A stretch of DNA of 64,000 nt from Candidatus Peregrinibacteria bacterium CG11_big_fil_rev_8_21_14_0_20_49_14 (GTDB lineage: Bacteria > Patescibacteriota > Gracilibacteria > Peribacterales > Peribacteraceae): contig PCVP01000014.1 of NCBI GenBank assembly GCA_002787035.1, positions 1-64,000 of the forward strand. Direction: 5' to 3'. The translations under genes were made by a program, and so were the position numbers. The notes under the pieces are model-generated. The model was not told the origin of the DNA, did no database searches, and saw nothing but the letters and a program-made list of their open reading frames with translations. Shown piece by piece: positions 9,101 to 15,955 of this stretch (positions are counted from its first letter, which is position 1; each line of letters opens with the position of its first letter).

Positions 9101-9904
9101 GGAGACGGAATTATGGATTTTTCGGAACAGTGCGACTTCGGGACTGGAAATACGAATACTGTTCCCGACAGGTGCCGCATGGATTGCACGTTGCCACGGT
9201 GTGGAGACGGTGTGTTGGATTCCGGAGAACAGTGCGACGGAGGGACGTTCTGTACACCTTCATGTCAGTTCAAAACACAGCAGCAAGCGCAGGTGCAGTG
9301 CGGAAACGGCATATTGGAACAAGGTGAACAGTGCGATGACGGTAATGTGACAGGCGGAGACGGATGTGGTCCTCGTTGCTTCAAAGAGCCTCAAATCAAA
9401 GGTCTTGCCATTTGTGGAAACGGAAACAGGGAGTGGGGAGAAGTGTGCGATGATGGTAACTTGATAAACGGAGACGGGTGCAGCTCGGTGTGTTCACGAG
9501 AGGCTGCCAAATCTGTCACGCAGTATCCGACACAGGTTGCGGGAGAGACTGCCGTGGTAACGCCACAGCCTGTCGTCGCTTTGCAGCAAACTCAAACGCC
9601 CCAGGTGCAGGCACAACGTATTGTGTTCGAGCAGCAGCAAAAGCCTGCCGCACCGGTGCAAGTAGCTCCTCAGCAACCACAGCAACCTCAGTGGCAGCAG
9701 CAGGCTCAGCAGAACCAGGTTCCGTATAATTACGGACAAGTTCCGGCAATGCCTCAACAGAATGTGGCATGGCCGTATGCGAGTGTCATACCAATCTCAA
9801 GTCACAGTACTCCCATTGGAGATACGGGACCTGCGGCACTCATCGTAGTCATCGCGGGAGCTGCGGGCGGACTGAGTATGAGCAAGAAGAGACGCAAGGC
9901 CTAA
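6110..9904 (+). CDS. LamG-like plus DUF4215 repeat giant surface protein
   Basis: This 1264-residue protein has a signal peptide (residues 8-30). A concanavalin/LamG-like domain follows (about 45-240), recognisable from EAYWKFDD, LSLDGSTQYVSVP, MTISLWANYD and KIDDVRMYTAVLTGGQI; such domains bind sugars or proteins. Next are irregular DUF4215 units through about residue 1120, interrupted by a Ser/Arg linker near 545 and by a GGCKRLFLPAC module shared with the other DUF4215 protein. A Gln/Pro-rich stalk (about 1130-1220) leads to a C-terminal sorting-like tail: IGDTG, a hydrophobic run, then KKRRKA. Together these suggest a stalked, disulfide-rich adhesin held at the envelope. Function is inferred from architecture only. 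Confidence 0.85.
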   Translation: MNKHTYLRGAVTAALCASLTFLVVVQARVGLHPLSLRISAPRLAHGYSSSLTAICSDLEAYWKFDDPTTGVTASDTSENSHAGTLQNKSASSWSTSVSSALGFANTRSLSLDGSTQYVSVPASTALRITGDMTISLWANYDMLSSSASGNVLVSHGATGEDSASNILYQLSLKSTKKLRMQWENGEGDDVAIDSSTAATMAGSSWKHIAVTRSSTDGEVKFYVSGALLGVAQTFLSDPSGGTDGSLFIGRSADATNYFDGKIDDVRMYTAVLTGGQIMALAGGSDAFAGCSCGNEVIESPETCDDGGSNSDATADACRSTCRAASCGDGAVDSGEECDDGASNSDSDADACRSNCVSPVCGDGIVDTGETCDDGNNVNSDACTNACTESSCGDEVIQDGEECDDGDANSDTVSNACRSSCALPACGDSVVDLGEDCDSGSATATCDADCTETVCGDGIANTAAGEECDDGDSNSDSETDACRTDCKSAYCGDAITDTGEDCDDGNSVNTDSCTNTCKSPSCGDGFIQESNNETCEPPNTGTCASNCTGVTGGGGSSKSRSRQRTTTGIVDSQKSDSLLSDEKVEKKAPPPEGCGNRIYEPAKGEECDEGTKNGSSPCSYDCKQLYCGDGVTSPEILEECEPVPVSIKDGIPFFDTPICGLNSCSIPVIDASSGRITGGCKRLFLPACPGETAKQSATTSESAAVCGNGTKEKGEQCDDKNTKDGDGCSSTCKNETCGDGVIQSTESCDNGSVCSTDTTRSCSSDLDCGVTKKCEKNEKDKLTCNGTADGESCESDFDCSFFGKCHYDLAKDTACSKECSVINRCGNGKKDTGEQCDDGNRKDDDGCSKDCVLEEGTVLSCGDGIASEAEECDDGNNTGGDGCSAFCKEERFCGDGQTGDDEECDDGNTEDGDGCSVLCTVEKVQKKAETEQELPSLLATKDNDNAEPKNSPLRMEDRVKQSLCGNRLVEEGEQCDNGLQNSDTMPNACRSDCLLPVCGDGIMDFSEQCDFGTGNTNTVPDRCRMDCTLPRCGDGVLDSGEQCDGGTFCTPSCQFKTQQQAQVQCGNGILEQGEQCDDGNVTGGDGCGPRCFKEPQIKGLAICGNGNREWGEVCDDGNLINGDGCSSVCSREAAKSVTQYPTQVAGETAVVTPQPVVALQQTQTPQVQAQRIVFEQQQKPAAPVQVAPQQPQQPQWQQQAQQNQVPYNYGQVPAMPQQNVAWPYASVIPISSHSTPIGDTGPAALIVVIAGAAGGLSMSKKRRKA

Positions 9905-11433
9905 AGACACTCCGTAGGAACCTCCATTGTTTTCATGGCTTTGTACGCTTCTGCATGTGAGTTTTGAGCGTTCCACATCGTAAATCCGCACAGTCCTGAG
10001 TCGAAGACCGCTTTCGCTTCGTCCGAGACGTTTTTGCTGCTTACGTAGTAGCCTTGTATCCACGGTCTGAGCTTCCAGTAGTCGTCGCCCAGTAGCTCCT
10101 TGTAGCCTTGGAGCGTACGGTACACCAAGTAGTACATTCGGCTTCCGGGGTGTTTGGCAGGGTTGTAATAACTTCCCACAGCGAATGTGGACGGGTAGGC
10201 CATGGGAGAAATAACGTCCACCAGGGGGGCAAATCGCGCTATGTCCTGCCCCAACGGTTCAAAGTTCACGGGAAAATTCCATCCGAGAATTGCGTACGTG
10301 GAAATGCCGAGTTTCGTATCCGTTCCCATTTCGTTCACCGTACTGCGGGCCATAAGAAGGAACGCTTCTATACGGTCCGCTTTTTCGTCTCCCGTAAGTC
10401 CGATGGATTTTTGTGCGTATTCCGTCGGGAAACGAATGTAGTCGAAATTCACTTCATCCACTCCCGATGCAATTACGTCTCGCAGGACTTCCTGGTTGTA
10501 CCGTAAGACAGTCTCGTGTGACGGGTTTACCCACACATCTCCTATGCCTTTTCCCGTAAATTTATTTTGTATTTGCGTTTCGGGTTTTCGCGAAGCGAGC
10601 GACGGGTCTTTGGCAACGATAAACCTTGCGATGGTATACAGCCCGTTATTCTTTGCTTCCTGTACGATTGCAGGAAGGTCATACACGGGACGTACCAATC
10701 CCATTTCGCTTGCGAGTTGCGCATCCGATTCAAAGTACACACTGGAGCCTTTCACGTCGAAAACCAATGCATTACCGTTGGATTCCTTCAGCTTCGTCGC
10801 CGCACTTTCCCGCACGGAGTCCGATTTGATTCCCGAGGTGTTTAAGTACACTCCGCGATGATTGTGAGGTTTTCTGCTCCCTGTGTACCGCTGGTTCGTT
10901 TGCACTTTGAATTTTTCGTATGTCTTCTCTGTTGTTTCTGTTGCAGTAGGTTCCTGCGGCGAAATGGAATACTCCTGCGTTTCGGTTTGGGGTATTGCAG
11001 ATTCGATTTGTACTTCATTTAACGGCAACAATTCTGCGGGAATTCCACACGCTTCGCTGCAGAACGTTCTTAGGAATTCAGTATCGTTTCTGTAGTCATT
11101 CACACAGACTTCCGTACAAAGAAATTCAAGAACTTCCGTATCGTCTATGTCTTTTTCGTCGTCGACGTATCCTTCGGGTGCAGCAGCGCGAAATTCTTCG
11201 GTCTGCGAAAACGCAGGAGGGGAGGGGACAAGTAGTATGCCACTGTCTCTCTGTTGCAACGCAACCAACGCCAACGGAGGCAGCACCAACGCGGCAATAA
11301 TATGCAGTGCTCTGAAATGTTTGTGAGGAAGAGTGGAAGCACGTAAAAGCTCGCTATGATATTCATGGCAGTACTCCGATACCGTCTCTGTTTGGTTTTG
11401 TGACATTTTGTGTGATATGGAGTGTATCTCCAT
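9901..11433 (-). CDS. DUF4015 glycoside-hydrolase-like membrane-anchored protein
   Basis: This is a TIM-barrel protein of the DUF4015 (putative glycosyl hydrolase) type. Family hallmarks seen are RGVYLNTSGI, LVFDVKGSSV, YTIARFIVAKDPSLA, DVWVNPSH and GVDEVNFDYIRFPTEY, the last with the conserved acidic residues expected in the active site, and finally ISPMAYPS. An N-terminal cytoplasmic stretch and a transmembrane helix (about 45-65) anchor it, followed by a Glu/Thr-rich linker. The start at 11433 has TATAAT 5 nt upstream. Its stop overlaps the stop region of the DUF4215 gene by 4 bp, so the two genes converge with no terminator between them. The substrate is unknown. Confidence 0.8.
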   Translation of the reverse strand: MEIHSISHKMSQNQTETVSEYCHEYHSELLRASTLPHKHFRALHIIAALVLPPLALVALQQRDSGILLVPSPPAFSQTEEFRAAAPEGYVDDEKDIDDTEVLEFLCTEVCVNDYRNDTEFLRTFCSEACGIPAELLPLNEVQIESAIPQTETQEYSISPQEPTATETTEKTYEKFKVQTNQRYTGSRKPHNHRGVYLNTSGIKSDSVRESAATKLKESNGNALVFDVKGSSVYFESDAQLASEMGLVRPVYDLPAIVQEAKNNGLYTIARFIVAKDPSLASRKPETQIQNKFTGKGIGDVWVNPSHETVLRYNQEVLRDVIASGVDEVNFDYIRFPTEYAQKSIGLTGDEKADRIEAFLLMARSTVNEMGTDTKLGISTYAILGWNFPVNFEPLGQDIARFAPLVDVISPMAYPSTFAVGSYYNPAKHPGSRMYYLVYRTLQGYKELLGDDYWKLRPWIQGYYVSSKNVSDEAKAVFDSGLCGFTMWNAQNSHAEAYKAMKTMEVPTECL

Positions 11434-11438
11434 ATATT

Positions 11439-11444
11439 ATTATA
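11439..11444 (-). promoter_or_regulatory. -10 box for leaderless DUF4015 gene
   Basis: On the minus strand TATAAT lies 5 nt before the ATG at 11433. The transcript would begin at or within the start codon. Confidence 0.5.
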
Positions 11445-11500
11445 CCATAAAATTGAAATATAGGAAACTACAGGCTACCTTTGACATGGTGAGGTCCTCG

Positions 11501-11608
11501 ACTGATCCTTCGAGGCTCTTTCCGCCTGCAGCGCTGTTCGCACCTCCAGCCTCCGCACCGCATTGGTTATGCTTCGGCCGGCACGCAGGATGACAGTCGA
11601 GCCTCGAA
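11501..11608. repeat. Long inverted repeat in intergenic region
   Basis: Perfect 10-bp arms TTCGAGGCTC (11509-11518) and GAGCCTCGAA (11599-11608) flank an 80-nt GC-rich centre, and an imperfect CTCGACTGATCC/GGATGACAGTCGAG pairing lies nearby. Short direct repeats (GCTCATCGCTA) follow near 11615-11650. The 277-nt gap has no convincing ORF. It resembles a REP/MITE-type element and differs in composition from its neighbours. Confidence 0.5.
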
Positions 11609-11710
11609 TCATGTCCGCTCATCGCTAACCGCTACCTGCTCATCGCTACCCACAGCTTGAGTTTTAAGCACAAATCTTGTATAATAGAATGATTTACAGA
11701 CCAAAATCTC

Positions 11711-12088
11711 ATGCCGAATCCTCAAAACGATACATCTCCCAGAAGGCACATAGACCCCGCACTTCTTGCCGTAATGCCTACGGGAACAGATGTGCACGAT
11801 GCGCTTATGGGACCGATAGAAGAAGATCTTCTTACGGGTAATTTACCGACTCTTTCTACCAAGTATATGTCGGAGACTGCGCAGGAGAGGGCACAGAGAA
11901 TAGAAAGATACAAAGCGGCGCTTCGGAAATACGACAAAGCGTACGCGGAGTGGGTGAGTGCGGTGAATGCGAAAGTGGATGGGTACAAAACAACGGTCCT
12001 TTCGTATGTGCAGGAAAAAAGTGCGAACGAAGATGAAGGTGAAATAAGCAGATTGGAAACAGAGTTTTCCGATCCTCAAAATTCATAA
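11711..12088 (+). CDS. Hypothetical small acidic protein
   Basis: I do not recognise this 125-residue protein. It has no signal peptide or membrane helix. The second half looks helical and charged (ERAQRIERYKAALRKYDKAYAEW), which suits a coiled coil. TATAAT (11690-11695) lies 15 nt before the ATG. The stop overlaps the next ATG in TAATG, so the two genes are very likely translationally coupled and may encode interacting proteins. It is the first of four short genes with no recognisable homology between 11.7 and 13.4 kb. Confidence 0.7.
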   Translation: MPNPQNDTSPRRHIDPALLAVMPTGTDVHDALMGPIEEDLLTGNLPTLSTKYMSETAQERAQRIERYKAALRKYDKAYAEWVSAVNAKVDGYKTTVLSYVQEKSANEDEGEISRLETEFSDPQNS

Positions 12089-12468
12089 TGGGATTTCAGC
12101 AAATAAACATGGGCCCGGGAGAGAATCCCAATGACGCACAAGAGCGCGCAAAGCTGCGAGACAACGCAGCAGATATGCTGGAAGAACGCGTAACCGAAGC
12201 GTTGGACAGAGCGGGAAAAATAGAAGCGTTCACCGACGCGGAAACTTCTGCGGATCTCGGAACAAAGGTGGCAGAAGTGGTGGAAATGGATGTTTCCAAG
12301 GCGCAGTCGAGGGTGCTGGAAATAGAGAACGATCTCACTTCCGTCGGACTGGTGGCAAATGTGGAACTGCCGGACGGCGGTAAAATGAACGTGCAGTTTC
12401 AAGATACGCGGCAACTCATTGAATTCCTGAGACAGTACAAACTTTCAAAACCGGAACAGACTGGGTAA
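12088..12468 (+). CDS. Hypothetical protein coupled to upstream gene
   Basis: This 126-residue protein is unrecognised. It is soluble, Met/Glu/Asp-rich and mostly helical in appearance (RAKLRDNAADMLEERVTEALDRAGKI). It starts within the stop of the preceding gene (TAATG at 12086-12090). That arrangement makes co-translation likely and supports both ORFs being real. Confidence 0.68.
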   Translation: MGFQQINMGPGENPNDAQERAKLRDNAADMLEERVTEALDRAGKIEAFTDAETSADLGTKVAEVVEMDVSKAQSRVLEIENDLTSVGLVANVELPDGGKMNVQFQDTRQLIEFLRQYKLSKPEQTG

Positions 12469-12494
12469 GCGAATGTATACAATTGCTTAAAAAG

Positions 12495-12522
12495 TTGCAA
12501 CATCGCTGATTTAGTATATAAG
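12495..12522 (+). promoter_or_regulatory. Leaderless promoter
   Basis: TTGCAA, a 16-nt spacer and TATAAG are followed by exactly 6 nt and the ATG at 12529. The spacing matches the leaderless pattern seen across the window. Confidence 0.55.
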
Positions 12523-12528
12523 CGTTCT

Positions 12529-12969
12529 ATGCTTAGAGATGAATCCGATGAAATTGTTCGCTGTACACTGGAAGATTTGGCAGCAATGAAAGCCGAGAGA
12601 ATAGACACTCTGCATCAGCGAATAAATGAAATGTGTCTGGATATTCTTCGGGTACTACATGAAGAGTTTGAAGGGAGAGACCTTACGTATCCTCAGAAAA
12701 AAGAAATTGCCTATCGTGTTCACTTACTTCTAGACGAGCAGGGTCTGCGACCCGCATGTTTGGAGTGCAGTGAACCTGCAATTCTTCGTGCGAATAGCAG
12801 GTTGGATTGCGGGAGTTTTCTGTTTGATCACTACGTTCCGGATTCCGACGACACCACGAAAAAAAGACGTACGAATCATGGGTGTTACATGGAGTTCCCG
12901 CTCATCACCGCTCTGGTGAATACACCGAGAAGAGGGCGTAACAATTCGACTTATTCTCAGAGAGCTTAA
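12529..12969 (+). CDS. Hypothetical protein with paired cysteines
   Basis: This 146-residue protein is not recognised. The N-terminal half is helical (LEDLAAMKAERIDTLHQRINEM). The centre has CLECSEPAILRANSRLDCGSF, where CxxC plus a later Cys could bind a metal or make a small treble-clef-like site. It has no signal peptide. A promoter with a -10 box 6 nt before the ATG supports the start. Confidence 0.65.
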   Translation: MLRDESDEIVRCTLEDLAAMKAERIDTLHQRINEMCLDILRVLHEEFEGRDLTYPQKKEIAYRVHLLLDEQGLRPACLECSEPAILRANSRLDCGSFLFDHYVPDSDDTTKKRRTNHGCYMEFPLITALVNTPRRGRNNSTYSQRA

Positions 12970-13071
12970 GACAACATAGTACTCTGAAATATGGCTACCA
13001 AAAGCCAATAAATGTGTTTTGGCCACTTCACGATATTTACTGAATGCGGTTCTATTGTATAAGAGTATTTT

Positions 13072-13377
13072 ATGGTCATGTGGCCGCATGTACCACTGCA
13101 AATGGCTCAAGAAACAATGCTCGTTGATACGCAACGTATACAAGAAGCTGTAGCAAGAGAAGATTCGTTGAAAGATGTAGAAGTGTTAGTGCAGGTTGCT
13201 GCCAACGACCTTCGTCGCATTTTTGATATAGAAAGCATTCTCGAAATAGTGGACGACGGCACAGCCCCCGAAGAATTACTGGATCTCAAAGCAGCAGTAT
13301 TGGAACTGGAAGATGTGGATCCGAGAATATCTTTGTTCATGGAAGGGGAGCCCGACACTGGGCAAGATCATCTGTAA
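13072..13377 (+). CDS. Hypothetical small acidic protein
   Basis: This 101-residue acidic, probably helical protein is unrecognised. A TATAAG box (13058-13063) ends 8 nt before the ATG; further in-frame ATGs at residues 3 and 11 leave the exact start open. No membrane segments or motifs are seen. It lies alone between the CxxC protein and the aquaporin-like gene. Confidence 0.6.
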   Translation: MVMWPHVPLQMAQETMLVDTQRIQEAVAREDSLKDVEVLVQVAANDLRRIFDIESILEIVDDGTAPEELLDLKAAVLELEDVDPRISLFMEGEPDTGQDHL

Positions 13378-13457
13378 ATTCAAATACCGTTTGTTCCACA
13401 TACCCCTTTCATGGTTCGCTTTTTGTAAAACAGTTATACTGAGTCGCACCTTCTCCC

Positions 13458-14057
13458 ATGCCTCCAATGAACTACCGCGCATACGTTGCCGAACTTATCG
13501 GCACCGCCACACTTACGCTTTCTGTCTTGGTGACTCTCAGTTCAGGATTGGCACTGGCCACACCCGTTGCCGCAGGTCTTACTCTTGCGCTGTTTGTGTA
13601 CACCATCGGGCCTATCAGCGGATCCCATATAAACCCTGCAGTCACAGTAGGACTCTGGAGTATTGCAAAAATTAAAACCGACGAAGCAATCAAATATATT
13701 CTCTCGCAGGTCGTCGGAGCGTTTTTGGCATTGCAACTCGTGTCGCTACTCGGGCTGAACATCGCGAATGTATCCGCAGTCGATTCTCTTGCCGTCGGCG
13801 TGGCAGAAGCGTTGGGTGCGTTCTTTCTCGTGTTTGGAATTTGCAGCGTTGTGTACGGGAAAGTAAGTGATGTTGCCTCCGGCATAGTAATAGGAGGTTC
13901 GCTACTGCTCGGGATAACTGCAGCAGCCTCTTTTTCCAACGGCGTACTGAACCCGGCTGTTGCGATAGGAATAGGATCTGTATCGCTTACGTACCTTCTT
14001 GCTCCGCTTGTCGGAGGAGTGGCTGCGGCGAAACTCTACACGTGGCTGATAAAATAA
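13458..14057 (+). CDS. MIP/aquaporin-family channel
   Basis: This is a six-helix membrane channel of the major intrinsic protein family. It shows the two half-repeats with signature loops GSHINPAVTVG (about 55-65) and GVLNPAVAIG (about 162-171). At 199 residues it is shorter than typical aquaporins (about 230) and lacks N- and C-terminal extensions. The second NPA box is followed by Val, whereas nearly all aquaporins and glyceroporins have Arg there (the selectivity-filter arginine), so substrate preference may differ. A TATACT box at 13435-13440 gives a leader of about 10 nt. Confidence 0.85.
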   Translation: MPPMNYRAYVAELIGTATLTLSVLVTLSSGLALATPVAAGLTLALFVYTIGPISGSHINPAVTVGLWSIAKIKTDEAIKYILSQVVGAFLALQLVSLLGLNIANVSAVDSLAVGVAEALGAFFLVFGICSVVYGKVSDVASGIVIGGSLLLGITAAASFSNGVLNPAVAIGIGSVSLTYLLAPLVGGVAAAKLYTWLIK

Positions 14058-14107
14058 TACTGCAGTAGCACGTTTTTTAAAGGGAAAGAGAGTCCGTGGG
14101 AGGAAAT

Positions 14108-14140
14108 AAGCCTGTCCTGAGCTCGCCGAAGGGCAGGTTT
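14108..14140 (+). terminator. Probable intrinsic terminator of aquaporin-like gene
   Basis: Stem CCTGTCC (14111-14117) pairs with GGGCAGG (14131-14137), followed by a short TTT. The U-run is weak, so efficiency is uncertain. Confidence 0.4.
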
Positions 14141-14228
14141 CTTCGAACTCGAATTACGGAGGGCTCTTCGACTCGCTTCGCTTGTTCAGAGTCATTCGAT
14201 ACTCTCATTAGTACGAAAAATGAGTCCG

Positions 14229-14270
14229 TGGTTTACCATGAGCGAAGCGAACGAAGTGAGCGGAGTCGAA
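14229..14270. repeat. tRNA-abutting GAGCGAAGCGAAC repeat
   Basis: The element begins TGGTTTACCATGAGCGA and ends GAGTCGAA, and touches the CCA end of tRNA-Arg with no gap. Related copies abut tRNA-Ile (50975-51022) and tRNA-Val (54372-54418). Confidence 0.65.
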
Positions 14271-14347
14271 TGGTACCCCGGACAGGGATCGAACCTGTGA
14301 CCTACAGCTTAGAAGGCTGCCGCTCTATCCAACTGAGCTACCGGGGC
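14271..14347 (-). tRNA. tRNA-Arg (anticodon TCT)
   Basis: The minus strand gives acceptor GCCCCGG/CCGGGGT, D-arm GCTC/GAGC, an anticodon stem with loop CTTCTAA (anticodon TCT, AGA codons) and T-arm ACAGG-TTCGATC-CCTGT. Discriminator A and CCA are encoded. Its first 19 nt recur in a tandem duplication immediately upstream. Confidence 0.96.
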
Positions 14348-14519
14348 ATACGGGACAAGATACTAGACGAGTGATACGAACGAGCGAACTTTTTTATAAC
14401 GCCCCGCAAGCGGGACTGGGCCAACTGAGCTACCGGGGCATACGGGACAAGATACTAGACGAGTGATACGAACGAGCGAACTTTTTTATAACGCCCCGCA
14501 AGCGGGGCTAGGCCAACTG
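14329..14519. repeat. 92-bp tandem duplication including the tRNA-Arg 5' end
   Basis: Unit 1 starts at 14329 and unit 2 at 14421. Both begin CCAACTGAGCTACCGGGGC, the reverse complement of the tRNA-Arg 5' end, and continue through an identical spacer and a GCCCCGCAAGCGGGG-type hairpin. A third partial copy (CCAACTG) begins at 14513. The units differ by about two bases near their ends, so the duplication is recent. Confidence 0.85.
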
Positions 14520-14663
14520 CCTGCCCTGCACCGGAGCGGAGCGACTGGTGCGGGGAGCTACGAGGCTCTCACCTATTATATCAGGAAGGAATGGCTTATT
14601 CATGCAGAAATGAGAGCGAGTTGCTTGGCAGATGGCTCTGCGACCCCTATTATGCGAGCCGAT

Positions 14664-15371
14664 ATGAGCTACAGGCGAATAATGCTGAAACTCTCCGGCG
14701 AGGCACTCACCAAAGAAGGGGAGTCGGGCATAGATCATAAGACAGTGGTAAACATCGCAAGTGAAATTCAAATACTTGCCCAGAAAAAGGTGCAAATAGT
14801 GATTGTGGTGGGCGGAGGAAACATTTGGCGATACCGCGATACCACCGACAGCGGGATAGAGCGAACCGCCAGCGATGCAATAGGAATGCTTGCCACCATT
14901 ATGAACAGCGTCGCACTGCAGTCCGCACTGGAGTCCGTGGGAGTGGACACGCGTGTCTGTTCCGCCATAGACGTTCCGCAACTTGCAGAGCCCTTCATTC
15001 GCAGGCGCGCAGTGAGGCACCTGGAGAAAGGCCGCGTGGTTATATGTGCGGGAGGAACCGGTAATCCTTTCTTCACCACAGATTCCGCTGCTGCACTTCG
15101 TGCGTCCGAACTCTCATGTGAAATCTTACTGAAAGCAACGAATGTAAACGGCGTATACGACAAAGATCCGAACAAGCACAAGGATGCCAAAATGTACGAT
15201 GCTCTTACGTACGAACAGGCGATTGCCAAGAATCTGAAAGTGATGGATCAAGCTGCATTCAGCATTTGTATGGATCAAAAGCTCCCCATACGTGTCTTTA
15301 ACTTCGGACAGAACGGTGCTCTCATGAAAGCCGCAATGGGCAAAAACATCGGAACACTTGTTTCTGCGTAA
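14664..15371 (+). CDS. pyrH: UMP kinase
   Basis: PyrH phosphorylates UMP to UDP with ATP and works as a hexamer of the amino-acid-kinase fold. MSYRRIMLKLSGEAL is the canonical N-terminus. VVGGGNIWRY, the GMLATIMNS helix, GTGNPFFTTDSAAALRA and LLKATNVNGVYDKDP are family hallmarks. The reported ORF starts at 14463, but those 67 extra codons run through the tRNA-flanking duplication. ATG 14664 gives 235 residues (E. coli has 241) and has TATTAT 10 nt upstream. frr follows 18 nt later, the conserved pyrH-frr pair; rpsB and tsf are not adjacent. Confidence 0.95.
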   Translation: MSYRRIMLKLSGEALTKEGESGIDHKTVVNIASEIQILAQKKVQIVIVVGGGNIWRYRDTTDSGIERTASDAIGMLATIMNSVALQSALESVGVDTRVCSAIDVPQLAEPFIRRRAVRHLEKGRVVICAGGTGNPFFTTDSAAALRASELSCEILLKATNVNGVYDKDPNKHKDAKMYDALTYEQAIAKNLKVMDQAAFSICMDQKLPIRVFNFGQNGALMKAAMGKNIGTLVSA

Positions 15372-15389
15372 TTATTTCCCATTATTCCC

Positions 15390-15938
15390 ATGTCCTCTGA
15401 CTCCCTCATAGCAACATTTGAACAGGAAGTAGAAAAAGTTTTGAATCACCTGCATTTGGAATATTCCAAATTGCAAACAGGCAGAGCGAGTGCGGCTCTG
15501 GTGGAGCATGCAATGGTGGATGCGTACGGCCAAAAGCAACCACTGCGTGAAGTCGCAGGTATTTCCATTTCGGATGCCCGCACAATCGTTATTCAGCCGT
15601 GGGATAAATCCATCATGGGTAACGTGGAGAAGGCTATTACCGTGTTGGATATCGGAACTTCTCCGGTAAATGACGGTATGGTCATCCGCATAAATCTGCC
15701 ACCTATGACAGAAGATCGCCGCAAAGATATGGTGAAAATTGTTCACCAAATTGCCGAGGAAAGCCGCATTTCCATTCGGCAGCAACGACAAACTGCTCAT
15801 GACGGCATAAAAGACGAAGAGAAGGACGAAGATCTCCGTTACTCACTCCTGGAGAAGTTGGATAAAGCAGTGAAGGCGGCAAACGACAAAGTGGAAGAGA
15901 GTATGAACAAGAAGGAAGAAGAGGTAATGACCGTATAA
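15390..15938 (+). CDS. frr: Ribosome recycling factor
   Basis: RRF, with EF-G, splits post-termination ribosomes. At 182 residues (usual 185) it has the three-helix bundle and inserted beta domain. Visible hallmarks are LQTGRASAALVEH, YGQKQPLREVAGIS, IQPWDKSIMGNVEKAI and NLPPMTEDRRKDMVK. It is in operon with pyrH. Confidence 0.97.
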   Translation: MSSDSLIATFEQEVEKVLNHLHLEYSKLQTGRASAALVEHAMVDAYGQKQPLREVAGISISDARTIVIQPWDKSIMGNVEKAITVLDIGTSPVNDGMVIRINLPPMTEDRRKDMVKIVHQIAEESRISIRQQRQTAHDGIKDEEKDEDLRYSLLEKLDKAVKAANDKVEESMNKKEEEVMTV

Positions 15939-15955
15939 TGTGCTAGCATTGCATT

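Noticed and set aside
14096-14374. 92-aa plus-strand ORF over tRNA-Arg
   Set aside because: It overlaps the tRNA and repeats; its protein is a translation of structural RNA sequence.
14463-14663. 67-codon N-terminal extension of PyrH
   Set aside because: It reads through the tandem duplication next to tRNA-Arg; canonical PyrH starts at 14664.
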